Positions 33,701 through 44,176 of a DNA stretch of 64,000 bases are shown here, piece by piece. The position numbers and the translations under genes are program-made. Origin of the DNA: Ursus arctos (taxonomy: Eukaryota; Chordata; Mammalia; Carnivora; Ursidae); NCBI RefSeq assembly GCF_023065955.2, contig NW_026622930.1, positions 24,343,449-24,407,448 of the forward strand, given 5' to 3'. How positions within the stretch are numbered: position 1 is the first letter of the stretch; each line of letters begins with the position of its first letter. The notes beneath the pieces are model-generated. The model saw nothing but the letters and a program-made list of their open reading frames with translations. It had not been told where the DNA came from and searched no databases.

Positions 33701-34430
33701 ATGTGACCAGAGCTTAAGCACGATGCAGTTCGGTGGGGGTCCTAACAGCCTCCAGGTTCCCGTTTTCCAGCTGAGATAAGGGGGTGGGGGGAAGGGAGTG
33801 ATTTCTGGCAGCAACCTGCAACAGGGGAGAAGGGACACCAGCGAGGGCTGCCACCCTTTCGGGGGCCGTGGCAGGTGGCATGGGAAGGGCTTCAGTGACA
33901 AGAGGCCACCGAGGGATTTTCCCGCATCCCCTCATTGCCTCCGGGCCCCGCAGCCCCACCTGGGAGCCGGCCGGGCGGGGTAGTGCCGCGGGTGAGGCGG
34001 GTGAGGCGTTTAACTGGCCCCGCCGGCCCCAGCCGACCCCCTCCCTGCCCCACGGCTCACCAGCCCTGAGCTCCCTGGGGGGAGGGGGGGGTTGAGCAGG
34101 TGACCGAAACCCTTTGGGCCTCTACATCCCCATCTGTTAATTTAGGGTGGTGGAGCTGATCTTCCTCAGCTGCTAGGGTAAGGATGACATGACCTGATGC
34201 TTCTAAAGTTTAGAACAGCGCCTCATAAGAAAAGTCAGCGTGGAGTGACCTTTCAGCTGGTAAACTGTTCCAGGCTGCCCGCAGGCACGCTCTGGCTCCT
34301 CTCCCTGGGGTAACCGCTGTGGGCAGTTTGCTGCATCTCCTTCCAGACTTTCTGGAACATGTAGACACACAACTTGTGTGTGCATGTGGGTGCGTGTGAC
34401 AGTTAAAAATACTCCCGTGTGCCTACTCTA
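33701..34430. other. GC-rich unique sequence
   Basis: Positions 33940-34060 are CpG-rich (for example gagccggccgggcggggtag) but short. No promoter element or exon is recognised. Confidence 0.35.
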
Positions 34431-34439
34431 TCATTTAGG

Positions 34440-34925
34440 AGTTTTTTTCCTTTAAAAAAGAATTTTTTTAAGCAACTTTATTTTTTGAACAGGCATTGCA
34501 TGCACATGGTATAAAATTTTAAAAGGAAAAAAGGGTGTACAGTGAAAAATAAGTATCCTGCTCAGATTCCTGGCCAGCCAGGTCCCCAGTGTTATCAATT
34601 TCTTGAGTATCCTTCAAGAGTTATTTCAAGCACTTGTATAAACATGTAAGTTTATGCATTATTTTTCCTCACACAAATGGTAGCGCACTTTACATAATCT
34701 TCTGCACTTCTTTTTTTTCATTTAATGATCTATCTTGGGTATATCTTTTCATATCACCACACATAGAGTTATTTTTTGAAAAAATTTTGGCTGCATAGCA
34801 TTTCATGGTTAGAAGTACCATTACTTCTGTAATCCTTTTTTAAAGAAAATTTAGATTTTCTAATATGTTGCTTATAAAGGAAGCTATAACAAATATCCCT
34901 ATCCTTATGAAGAGTCTTGTGAAGT
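34440..34925 (-). repeat. L1 LINE 3' remnant, antisense
   Basis: Blocks 'acacaaatggtagcgcactt', 'catttaatgatctatcttgg' and 'ggctgcatagcatttcatgg' are the reverse of an old L1 (L1M-type) 3' region. Confidence 0.7.
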
Positions 34926-35497
34926 GAAAGGAAACCTAGCTAAAATTGACTTAAACCAATAAGTAAAATGGAGTTTGAAGGTTCAGTCACTGTACAAGCC
35001 CAGATACCATGCTGACTTCAATTAAGGATTGATGCAGTCACTCGGTGTCCTCACAGATCTGGTTCTCTGCCTGTTTTCTGTCTTTTGATGTGTGACCTTT
35101 CCCTTGAGGCTCCATTCAGTGTTTGCTCCCCTGCCCCCTTCACCAGCTCTAGGGTCTTCCCACATGGCACAAAAAGGCTGCCACGGTTCTGGGCCTCTGC
35201 CATCACAGCACCACTCCATCCAAGGCAAGGGTGAATGTGTCCTCTGTTGCTTCTACAGGGGAGGAAGGACATGACTTGTCCCAGGAAACTCAGTAAACCA
35301 CAGTATCTTCTTCACTGTCCTGTCACTTGCCTTTTTCATTTTAATGTTTTATCGGGGACATTGTTCCAATTCAGTGTACATACACCTCTATTTCATTCCT
35401 TTTATAATGACTTCACGTACTTAATTGTACAGTCAGCATGGCTTCTTTTCTCCCTCTCTCTTTGATGGAAATTGTGGTGTTTCCATCAAAACAACCT

Positions 35498-35617
35498 GGG
35501 GCACCTAGCTGACTCAGTAGGTGGAGCGTGTGACTCTTGGTCTCAGGGTTGTAAGTTCAAGCCTCATGTTGGGTGTAGAGATTACTTAAAAATAAAATCT
35601 GAAAGAAAGAAAAATAG
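35498..35617 (+). mobile_element. CAN-SINE, short tRNA-type, upstream half of the composite
   Basis: Head 'ggggcacctagctgactcag', B-box-like 'gtaagttcaagcctcat', then 'gggtgtagagattacttaaa'. The tail aaaataaaatctgaaagaaa runs through 'gaaaaatag' directly into the RPS24 5' end. Confidence 0.88.
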
Positions 35618-36355
35618 CTTTTCCTCCCTGGCCGCTTGAAGCTTGGCCGCCATCATGAACGACACAGTAACCATCCAGACCAGGAAGCTCATGACCAACC
35701 GACTACTTCTGCGGAAACAAACGCTCATTGCCGTTCTTCATCTTGGAAAGGGAGCAGTACCTAAGACAGGAATTCGGGAAAAACTAGCCAAAATGTACAA
35801 GACCACACTAGAGGTCATTTTTGTATCTGGATTCAGAACCCATTTTGGGGGTGGCAAGACCACTGGCTTTGGCACAATTTATGATTCCTTGGAGTATGCA
35901 AACAATGAGCCCAGGGGTGCCTGGGTGGCTCAGGCGTTAGGCGTCTGCCTTCGGCTCAGGGCGTGATCCCAGGGTTTTGGGATCGAGCCCCACATGAGGC
36001 TCCTCCGCTAGGAGCATGCTTCTTCCTCTCCTACTCCCCCTGCTTGTGTTCCCTCTCTCACTGGCTGTCTCTCTCTGTCAAATAAATAAATAAAAATCTT
36101 AAAAAAAAAAAAAAAGAACCCAAACATAGACTTGCAAGACAGGGCCTGCGTGCGAAGAAAAAGACCTCAAGGAAACAGTGAAAGGACCGCAAGAATAGAA
36201 CGATGGAAGTCAAGGGGACTTCGAAAGCCACTGTTGGCACTGGCAACAAGCGAGCTGGAGACTGGACACCAGAAGTCAAGATTCGGCAGCAAATTGATCT
36301 GTGGTGATTGTGCAGAGTTTTCAAGAGAGGATTAATAAACTAAGAACAACAAACA
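35618..36355 (+). pseudogene. RPS24P: Processed pseudogene of ribosomal protein eS24 (RPS24), split by a SINE
   Basis: RPS24 encodes a small-subunit ribosomal protein of about 130 residues. The copy begins at a pyrimidine-rich 5' end (cttttcctccctgg), typical of ribosomal-protein mRNA starts. The start codon is at 35655 in 'gccatcatgaacgacac'. The first 85 or so residues read open ([20 protein letters not shown], later [13 protein letters not shown]) with many substitutions and loss of one codon near the NEP stretch. A SINE at 35914-36115 then interrupts it. After the SINE the frame resumes as EPKHRLARQGL...KKKTSRKQ, followed by an in-frame TGA where the parent has Arg, and loses the parental C-terminus. 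A 3' end with 'attaataaactaag' (poly-A signal) is followed by an ACAA/AATA-rich tail. There are no introns. These features show reverse transcription of a full-length mRNA; the copy cannot make eS24. Confidence 0.96.
35914..36115 (+). mobile_element. CAN-SINE of the GGGCGTGATCCC type, inside the RPS24 pseudogene
   Basis: Head 'ggggtgcctgggtggctcag', body 'cagggcgtgatcccaggg', tail 'aataaataaaaatctt' plus A15. The RPS24 sequence on both sides repeats a GAACCCA-like stretch (gagccca at 35907-35913, gaaccca after the tail), the probable target-site duplication. It dates after the retrocopy. Confidence 0.95.
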
Positions 36356-36415
36356 AACAAACAAATAAATAAATAAAACAACCTATAAACGATGTTGGAA
36401 CAAACATCTGTGCTA

Positions 36416-36815
36416 GTTAGGATACAGTTCAGTTGCCTTAACAAAGACCCACAGTAACAGCTGCTTAATTAAACAAGATAGAAGTGATCTCTCAGGTTGT
36501 TCGTAGGTGTGTAAGCCGTACAAGGCTGACAGGGTGGCTCTGTGTTGGGAGGGAGGCAGGTCCCTTTTGTCCTATGTCTTTGTCTACATGGCTGAAGATG
36601 ACTCAGCACCATATCCTCTGGGTTCAGATCCCAGCCCTTGGATGGTGGGGGCGGAGGGACGGGACAGAAGACCCCTTACCTCTGGGTGCATCACCCAGAA
36701 GTTGCACATCACTTTTGCTCACACCCACTGGCCTGAACTTGGTCACGTGGCCACGCCTGGCTGTGAGAGAGCCTGGGAAATAGAATCTCTACACTGGGTA
36801 GGTGTGTGCCCCACG
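36416..36815. repeat. Old dispersed repeat, family not identified
   Basis: Passages such as 'gccttaacaaagacccacag', 'gcacatcacttttgctcaca' and 'gaacttggtcacgtggccac' resemble an interspersed mammalian repeat I cannot name. No coding signal. Confidence 0.4.
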
Positions 36816-36831
36816 AAGAGTTGTGGGTTCT

Positions 36832-37034
36832 TTTTTTTTTTTTTTTTAAGATTTTATTTATTTATTTGACAGAGATAGAGACAGCCAGCGAGAGAGGGAA
36901 CACAGCAGGGGGAGTGGGAGAGGAAGAAGCAGGCTCACAGCAGAGGAGCCCGATGCGGGGCTTGATCCCACGTAGCCGGGATCACGCCCTGAGCCGAAGG
37001 CAGACGCTCAACTGCTGTTCCACCCAGGCGCCCC
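36832..37034 (-). mobile_element. Young-looking CAN-SINE, antisense, perfect 16-bp target-site duplication
   Basis: T16 tail and 'aagattttatttatttattt' on the left, head 'ccacccaggcgcccc' on the right. The flanks aagagttgtgggttct at 36816-36831 and 37035-37050 are identical over 16 bases. The long pure tail and perfect duplication point to a recent insertion. Confidence 0.97.
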
Positions 37035-37319
37035 AAGAGTTGTGGGTTCTATTGCTAAAAGAAGAGGGAGAGAAACATCTGGTATGGGGTAACTAGCTGT
37101 GTTTGCTGCAGCACCCTCAAACACTGATCCGTAAAGAGCCCTATATTTTTGTAGGATGGAATTCTTTTGGATACCCTCCAAAGTGCTTCTCGCAGTCTAT
37201 GCTCCCACTGGTCGGCCTTGGCCTGTTGCTTTCCCGCACACATTACCCCCACAGCAGCCAGCGAGGTCCCAGCGGCGTGCTTACCTGGGCCCTGCAGGCC
37301 ACACCCACCGCATGGGCTT

Positions 37320-37395
37320 GGGCTCTGCCTGCTCGGCTGCCAGTCACTAGCTCTGTGGCCTTGACTGCCCTCAGATTCTTCATCTGCAAAATTAG
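37320..37395 (+). repeat. MIR fragment, sense
   Basis: The sequence 'cactagctctgtggccttga', then 'ctcagattcttcatctgcaa', is the sense MIR middle, cut by the following SINE. Confidence 0.55.
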
Positions 37396-37399
37396 GATT

Positions 37400-37596
37400 T
37401 TTTTTTTTTTTAAAGATTTTATTTATTTGACAGAGATAGAGACAGCCAGCGAGAGAGGGAACACAAGCAGGGGGAGTGGGAGAGGAAGAAGCAGGCTCAT
37501 AGCAGAAGAGCCTGATGTGGGGCTCGATCCCAGATCGCCGGGATCACACCCTGAGCCGTAGGCAGACGCCCAACCGCTGTGCCACCCAGGCGCCCC
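37400..37596 (-). mobile_element. CAN-SINE of the GGGCGTGATCCC type, antisense
   Basis: Begins with a T-rich tail and ends 'ccacccaggcgcccc'. The flanks aggattttt (37394 onward and 37597 onward) form a short T-rich duplication. It is closely related to the copy at 36832-37034, including the shared 'gacagccagcgagagaggga'. Confidence 0.93.
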
Positions 37597-38134
37597 AGGA
37601 TTTTTTTTTTTTAATTGAGACATTGAAAACAATAAATTAAAAAGAAATTGAGATATTGAACTCTAGTCTAGGTCCTACAGAACCTCAGCTTCTCTTCCAG
37701 TTTAAGAGTTAGTTCCACGATTGAGGGCAGTGTGGCTATGGGAGAGGCAGCTTTGGCAGAACATGGCATCTAGAAAGGGGAGGTGACGGTCCCACCCTGT
37801 GTGGGTTCTGACCCGGGCAGGTGGGCAGGGTTCAGATCTGGACATGTCTCTAAGGGCCAACAGACCGGATCATGGTCAGGGGAGAGCCACTGAGGCAGAA
37901 ATAGGCACGTGAAAGGAGGAAGAAGAATGGAAAGAAATGGGAGCATTTAATCTGGGGAGAGGAGATTGAGGGAGAGGAGGGGGCAGGACACGCCTCCTGG
38001 CTGGGCTCCTGAATGGGAGTTGGGGGTGGGGGAGGCAGGGGGGCTGGTCGTGTTCCCTGTTACCTCCAGGAGGAGCAGCAGAACAGTGCGTCTGCAGGTT
38101 GGGGCACAAAATAAGAGATAGTCTCTCTCTCTTT

Positions 38135-38890
38135 TATATTTTCTTTTTAAAAAATCATATGTACACTCTTTAATCCCCATCCCCTCTTTCACCCACCCCA
38201 CCCCCACCTGCCTCCTCCTAGTAACCACCAGTTTGTTCTCTATAGATAAGCGTCTGTTTCTTGGTTTGTCTCTGCCCGTTTGTTTCTTAAATTCCACATA
38301 TGAGAGAAGTCCTATGGTATTTGTCTTTCTCTGACTTACTTAGCAAAATGCTCTGTAGCTCCATCCATGTCCTTGCAAATGGCAAGGTTTTATTCTTTTT
38401 TATGGCTGAGTAATATTCCATCACATACACATGCACACATATCTCTATCTCTATCTGTCGTCTAGCTCGCTAGCTCTTCTTTCTCCATTTGTCTGTTGGT
38501 AAAGACTTGAGCCGCTTCCCTAATTTGGCCATTGTAAATAATGCTGCAGTAAACATCGGGGTGCATGCATCCCCTTGAATTATGTTTCTGTATCTTTGGG
38601 TGAATACCCAACAGTGTGATTGCTGGATGGTAGGGTAGCTCTACTTTTAACTTTTTGAGGACCCTCCATTCTGTTTTCCAGAGTGGCTGCACCGGTTTGC
38701 CTTCCCACCAACAGTGCACAGGGTTCCCCTTTCTCCACAGCCTCGTGGACACCTGTTGTGTTTTGTGTTGTTGATTTGAGCCATTCTGACAGAGGTGAGG
38801 TGATGTCTTAGTGTAGTTTTGATTTGCATTTCCGTGAGGATGAGTGATGTTGAGTATCTTTTCATGTGTCTGTTGGCCTTAAGAGATGAT
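38135..38890 (-). repeat. L1 LINE 3' end (ORF2 C-terminus and 3' UTR), antisense
   Basis: Well-preserved antisense L1. The 3' UTR part is at 38150-38340 ('ccagtttgttctctatagat', 'cttaaattccacatatgaga'). The ORF2 C-terminal part is at 38460-38890. On the minus strand a piece reads ...[20 protein letters not shown]..., a hallmark of L1 ORF2. Frames are broken by stops. This is the youngest-looking LINE in the window. Confidence 0.93.
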
Positions 38891-38894
38891 CTCC

Positions 38895-39485
38895 TTATAA
38901 ATGTAAAGACATTTAAATAATACTTGACTGAAAGGGGAAGAGGTTACTTGGGGCCTAGAGGCCCCTTGCGAGCTGGCCTGGCCTCAGGCTGCTCTTCTCT
39001 TTGCCTGTTACTCCTCAGCCTCAAAACCGACTGTTCTTTGTCACTTACCCTCGGCCACCATGGAAACTGCTCCCGCCACGGCTCTCGAATGTCCTCCTTT
39101 TGCTCTGTCTCTTGGAAGCTCTTCTGGCCTCGCCATACCTGGCCCCCAGCAGCATGCCACACCGTTGACCACATCCTTCTTGAAGCATCGGGTTCCCTCC
39201 TTTACAGCTTCTTCTCTGGTCCTTCTCTGCCCATGGCTTCTCTACTGCACACCTCAACTCACTTTCTATTAGCTCTGCATGTAGCTGGCCACTAGTCTCG
39301 AACTCTGCCCCAGGCCCCTGGTCAGGGGCCCAGAGCGCTGTAAGCAGTGGCCTGATGTCCCATGGACACCTGGAATTCAACCTGTCCCAGAAGGACCTTG
39401 CCCCCTTGCCCTGTACCTCCAACCTCACCCTCGTGCCGGGCACAGAGAAGCAGCATTCATGCAGAGACACCACCGCCTGACCTGT
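38895..39485. other. Unique sequence, no gene seen
   Basis: Open frames on both strands (up to 142 residues) are domain-free. The sequence is pyrimidine-rich on the plus strand and may include more L2 of low identity. Confidence 0.3.
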
Positions 39486-39489
39486 CTGT

Positions 39490-40010
39490 GTCCAGTCTTG
39501 CCCTCCAATCCATTCTGTGTGTCATGTTGCTCTGGCCTAAGACCCTTCGGTGGCACCCCGTCACCGCAGGACAGAGTTCAAGTGGCTTAACAGGCTGGTG
39601 AGGTCCTTTTGGAGCTGGTTCCTTCTACCTTTGCAGCCCCAGCTCTTTGTGCCACCCCCCCTCCCCGTGGGCTCCAGCCAGCCTCCTCCAAGAGGGCACC
39701 ATTCTCAGGCCTGAGGAGGCTCTTCCCTTCTTCCTTCTGGCGAACAGCCAACTCCAGGTCGGCCTTCAGGCTTCGGTACTGGCTTCTGTCCCCCAGGGAG
39801 CCCTCCCCGGTTGCCCAGGCTGTCTCTCCCCAGGCGCCTCTCTAGCACATACCATCCAGCTGCAGAGGCTTGGCCTACTGTTTTTAATTGCTTGATTGCA
39901 CCTCTGTTCTTCTAGAAGCCCGTGTGCAGGAACCTTGTTCATGTTGTTATCACTGCATACTTGAAGCCTGGGACAGAATACATTGCATAAATATTTGTTG
40001 ACTACCATGG
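39490..40010 (+). repeat. L2 LINE 3' remnant, sense
   Basis: Sense order: 'gacccttcggtggcaccccg', 'acaggctggtgaggtccttt', 'gtgtgcaggaaccttgttca' and the terminus 'tacattgcataaatatttgt'. Confidence 0.75.
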
Positions 40011-40975
40011 AGTCAAGACCTGACTAATTGGGTGCTGCCCAGGGCTTCGGCAATGACCCTCTCCTTGAGGACGGGCCAGGGCTCTGAGCTCCAGGGTAAG
40101 GAGCTGACAGAGAAGTGAGAGTGGCTGGAAAGTGAAAGTGAAGCATACTGGGGAGGAGAGAGCCCCAGAGGGCCCAGTCTGGGGAGGAGGGGCCGGGCCA
40201 AGAGTTCATTCAACCCAGTCTAGCAAGGGAGTCAGGCTAGGCTAGCGCAGGGTTGCGGTGGGAGGGGGCTCTGTGGGCAGGGAGGTGAGCAGACTGAAAA
40301 GAGAGAAAATGTGTTTTGTAATTAGTCATTCCCCCCTGGGGTGAGGTTGGGAGTTTTCAGCGGAGGTGGGTAGACCAGATTTGCAAAATGACAAACAGGG
40401 GCTAACCACCAGCTAGGGCCACCGTGGGGCTTCCGGCTCTGGTGGCAGAAGTTGAGCTTTCTAGTTTTTTCTCTGTCCCTGCTCACTACATTCAAGATTC
40501 TACCAAATAGTAGAACTGGGAGGGGAAGGCATCTGAGGAAAGACTTACCCAGGGGCCAGTCCTGCCTTTCCTGACTTCCCAGGCTGAACTCTGCCTCTCT
40601 GCCTGTTTTTACGAAAGAGATTGGGGACACAGTGGCCCTTGCCACTTGGAAGGCTCAGCCAGGGACTCTGCATCCAAAGATCTTGACTAACTTGCCCTGT
40701 GAAGGTTCTTGGGAAACATGGAAACATTCCAGGGATGCGGAATCTGGGTAAAAGCCACAATCTTTGCCTTCCCACTAAAGAAAGTAGCAAAGGGATAGGA
40801 GTGCGTTTAGGTGTAAGGGGAATGCCTCATTCTGTGCTCAGCAAAGTGGAGGGAGTTGTAGTTGTCCCCCCCGCAGATAACCCTGGGGATACTGGAATCA
40901 AATGTTAGGACCAGAACCCCTGCCTCACGCACACAAAAAGGGCGCATTTTGGTCTTAGCTCCTTTGTTTTTTAGG
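40011..40975. other. Unique sequence, no gene seen
   Basis: No exon or repeat is recognised. Positions 40315-40333 hold a TAATTAG homeodomain-type word next to CATTCC. Confidence 0.3.
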
Positions 40976-40992
40976 GCAGTGGCTTTCAAATA

Positions 40993-40994
<2 letters not shown>

Positions 40995-41022
<28 letters not shown>
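40995..41022. repeat. (TG)n microsatellite next to a SINE tail
   Basis: About 14 TG units lying between the left target-site copy and the antisense SINE complex. Confidence 0.95.
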
Positions 41023-41026
<4 letters not shown>

Positions 41027-41369
41027 AGAGGAGGGGAGGGGTAGAGGGAGAGAAAAACTTTTTTTTTTTTAGATTTATTTATTTATTTGAGAGAGAGAGA
41101 GACAGAGGGAGGGACAGAGGGAGAGAGAATCCCAAGCAAACTCAGGGCTCAATCCCACAACACTGAGATCATGACCTGAGCTGAAACCAAGAGTCAGACA
41201 CTCGCCCAACTGCGCCACCCAGGCGCCCCTTGAGAGAGAGAATCTTAAGCAGGCTCCATACCCAGTGTGGAGCCTGAACTGGGGCTCCATCTCACAACCC
41301 TGAGATCATGACCTGAGCCGAAATCAGGAGTCAGACCTTAACCGAATGAGCCACCCAGGCACCCTAAGA
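41023..41369 (-). mobile_element. Antisense CAN-SINE with a second antisense CAN-SINE nested inside
   Basis: The outer SINE has its head at 41340-41369 ('ccacccaggcaccc') and body at 41240-41340. Its GA-rich middle is displaced to 41023-41055 by an inner SINE at about 41058-41229 that ends in its own head 'ccacccaggcgcccct'. The flanks gcagtggctttcaaat at 40976-40991 and 41370-41385 are identical, marking the outer insertion and enclosing the TG tract. Confidence 0.9.
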
Positions 41370-41389
41370 GCAGTGGCTTTCAAATGTTT

Positions 41390-42660
41390 AAAACCATGAC
41401 CCACAAGTAAGAAATGCATTTCTCATCTCAACCCATTACTCTGATGAGCCTTTACATACATATCCTGAAACAAAGGTTTTATGCAACTAGACGTCCCTTT
41501 TTATATCCACTAAATGGATTTCATGACGCCCTAAGGGGTCTCAACCCACAATCGACACCGCTCGAGAAGGAGGAGTCAGTTCTTCCCTCTACTGGGTCTT
41601 CAACTCCTGACAGCTGGAATTTGGCCCCAGTTTTCCTGATGAGTTTCTTCCCTCCATGTTCTCCTTACAGATAGCCCCTGTACCAGACCTGTAGTCCCCA
41701 AGTCACCACCATCATCAGGTTACCAGATCTGTTCCGATCAGCCTTCCTCTGAGGCCCCCAGACCCTGTTCCTGGCAGACTGAGATAAGCATAAGATCCCA
41801 GGAGCGCCAGCAGGTTCCTATCTATGCGCGGCTTTCAGCTGCAAGAATCCTGCAAGAATAAAGCACTTAAACTCTAAGGGGTTAATCAAATCACACACCA
41901 GGAAGCCCAGAGGTAGGTGGCCGCAGAGCCCGATAATTAAGTGATCACATGGCCTTCCGTTTATTTCCCGGTTGCCATCCACCAACCTTTGGAAATGCTG
42001 TCCTCTCCCTTGGTCTCAGTGTGACACGAGCTAAGGGGCTTTTGTGGGTAGCAGGAGAAGGGAAGGGTGGGGCCCGGGCTTCAGCTGGCTGGGTAAGTGA
42101 GTGAGTCACAGAGTGGCTGGGCCCCTTCAGCCCCATGTAAGGACAGACTGCAGCCGCCCACTGCCCGCCTGGACTGTGTCTGGACAGAAATGGGCATGTC
42201 TGCTTTGCAAGGAGCCCCACCTCTTGCTCGGATAACCCTGTGAATCAGGAAGGCCAGAGATGCTTATCGTCTCTTTTCTCTCCACAGGCCCCCAAAGCGG
42301 AAATGACTCCAGCCCTCACCTACAGAGCGCTGGGTCAGAGCTGAGCAGAGAAGCCAAAATTCTGTCTCCACCTCGGGGCTAGGTCCCCTGCAGCAGGAAT
42401 GAAAGAAGGTGTCTGGTGCTCCCTTGTACTTTGGACTTTTTCTAAGTCCTATCTCCAACACCCAGACCCCTCATGCTGTTTCTTTCTGCCCACCAGCCAC
42501 TTGGCTGCTGGTTTTCCCAGGGAGAGCTGGAGGCGGGGCTGGGGCGAGGGCGTGGTTCCCGTGGTGTCCCCAGGGCTGTCTAGGGCTTTGGTAGCATCTG
42601 CGAGCCTAGACTTAAACCCTGAGGCAGGGCTAGTAGCACCTGGGATGGCGTGTGAGCCGT
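41390..42660. other. Unique sequence, no gene seen
   Basis: No exon or firm repeat is recognised. Around 41930-41960 there is an AT-containing 'cgataattaagtgatcacat' stretch within otherwise GC-rich DNA. Confidence 0.3.
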
Positions 42661-42664
42661 GAAG

Positions 42665-42790
42665 GAACCTGAGAGCCACGTCCATTTTATAGACGCAGAC
42701 TGTCAGGCCCTGGGAGACGGTGGTGATTTGCCCAAGGCCACACAGCTAGTTAGCAGCCGATGCCTGGACTGGGGCTCCTGCCCTCCAACC
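42665..42790 (-). repeat. MIR fragment, antisense
   Basis: The block 'gtccattttatagacgcaga', followed by 'gtgatttgcccaaggccaca' and 'cagctagttagcagc', is the antisense MIR core. Confidence 0.75.
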
Positions 42791-43204
42791 CCTCACTCTC
42801 CCTGCTCCCACCTGCCTGGATCCCTGGTCTGCTTTCTAGTCCAAGCCTAGCATCTTTGACGTGCGGGGCTGTCTGATCCACGCTCCCCTGCCAGCGGGGG
42901 AAGGGACTGTGTCCCCTTCCCAAGCGGGTTTGCGTCTCGGAATGAGAATCCACACTGCAGGCCTTGAGACAAGAAATGCTAACCCTTCTGAATAAAGTCC
43001 TACTTTCAACGAAGGGAAACAGGGCTTGGCAGGCTCTGGGCAGGATTTGCTCCAGGAGCTGGTGCTAGGGAGGGTGTGGTGCCACTCCGTGTGGGAGCTC
43101 TGCCTGTGGGCAGGGAGGGGGGCCCACTGGAGTGCGTGCTGGTGCATACGTGTGTGTGTGCAGGAAGAGGGGGGTGGCGTCCGCAGCCGGGGGTGGGGGT
43201 ACTG

Positions 43205-43385
43205 GACTGGGAGTTGGAATGCCAGGGTTCTCTCTCCCGCATGTTAGCCCCATGACCTTGGAACTCAACCTCCCAAAGCTTCAGTTGTCCCAGCTGCAAA
43301 ATGGGGTTGCTAAGAAACTCCTTCACAGGGTTGTTAAGAAGATCCAAACGTGTGGATGTGAGTGGGCTCCCAAGGACACGGCATG
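43205..43385 (+). repeat. MIR, sense
   Basis: Blocks 'agttggaatgccagggttct', 'ccatgaccttggaactcaac', 'cccagctgcaaaatggggtt' and 'cacagggttgttaagaagat' are in sense order. Confidence 0.75.
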
Positions 43386-43714
43386 AGGCTATTCTGGGGT
43401 TGGGGCTAGAGGAGTTGTCCTGCTCCCCTTGGGCACTCACTGGAGCTGGGAGTGTCAGGCGGTACTTGGTCTAGGGAAGGGCAGGGCAGGATAGGGCAGG
43501 GCGCAGCCTCTCCAGGTCCCTCTCCTGTGACTTCCTCCCTTGCTTCCTTGGCTGCCCAAGGCAGCGCTAAATCAGGTCACCACTTGTCTCTCCTCGCAGT
43601 GGCTGTCATGCCGGCAGCTCCTGCCCAGCTCCCAATCCAGGTCATTGGCTCCCACACCCCTCCCTTCCCCAGCAGCCAAGGAGACAGCCTCAGTGCTTTT
43701 GTTCTTAAGTGCTG

Positions 43715-43980
43715 CTCACTAGACCCTGGCTGTGTGCCTGATACTGGGCCCGTTGCTTGAAGAAGAAACAACAGGCCCCCTCCGCAGCGTGCGATACGCC
43801 AGGCTCTATCACGAGAGGCTCTCTCGGAGGGAGATAAGATCACTTCTATTTTATAAGTGAAGAAACTGAGGCTCAAAAGGTAAGTATCTCAGTCAAGGTC
43901 GCTCAGCCGGCAAGGGCACAACCAAGGTTGAAACCTAGCTCTGTCTGATTGCCAAGTCTGTTTTGAATCCCCAAGGTCCT
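43715..43980 (-). repeat. MIR, antisense
   Basis: Blocks 'ctggctgtgtgcctgatact', 'cttctattttataagtgaag', 'aaactgaggctcaaaaggta' and 'aaggttgaaacctagctctg' are in antisense order. Confidence 0.75.
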
Positions 43981-44136
43981 GTTTTGAGAAGACAGGACAC
44001 AGAGGGTGCAGGCAGGAGCTGGGGGCACCTGGGGAGGAGAGGTGGGGCTCACTCTGAGAGTAAGGTGAGGTCCGAGGAGAGTGTGTAGGGCTGCGGGAGA
44101 GAGGAGGCAAAGGCCTGCAGCGTGCGTGATGGGGAA

Positions 44137-44138
<2 letters not shown>

Positions 44139-44176
<38 letters not shown>

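Larger units (their letters stand above)
35488..36384 (+). mobile_element. Composite insertion: SINE plus RPS24 retrocopy inside one target-site duplication
   Basis: The 10-mer aaaacaacct occurs at 35488-35497 and again at 36375-36384. Everything between is inserted DNA: a short CAN-SINE (35498-35617 including tail), a complete RPS24 mRNA copy starting at its first transcribed pyrimidines (35618), a nested younger SINE (35914-36115) and an A-rich tail. No second duplication is seen at the SINE-RPS24 junction. This could be one chimeric retrotransposition event, or the mRNA could have landed in the SINE's tail. Confidence 0.6.
35275..36415 (-). repeat. L1 LINE remnant, antisense, split by the SINE-RPS24 insertion
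   Basis: 35275-35487 reads like the reverse of an L1M 3' part ('gggacattgttccaattcag', 'tgatggaaattgtggtgttt'). The continuation appears only after the insertion at 36385-36415 ('cctataaacgatgttggaac'), so this L1 was the landing site. Confidence 0.65.

Noticed and set aside
35643..35966. 107-residue frame with strong ribosomal-protein similarity
   Set aside because: It is the 5' part of the processed RPS24 pseudogene running into a SINE, with a stop in the 3' half and loss of the natural end. Not an expressed RPS24 gene on this evidence.
38462..38865. Minus-strand frames resembling a real protein
   Set aside because: They match the L1 ORF2 C-terminus and are broken by stops.
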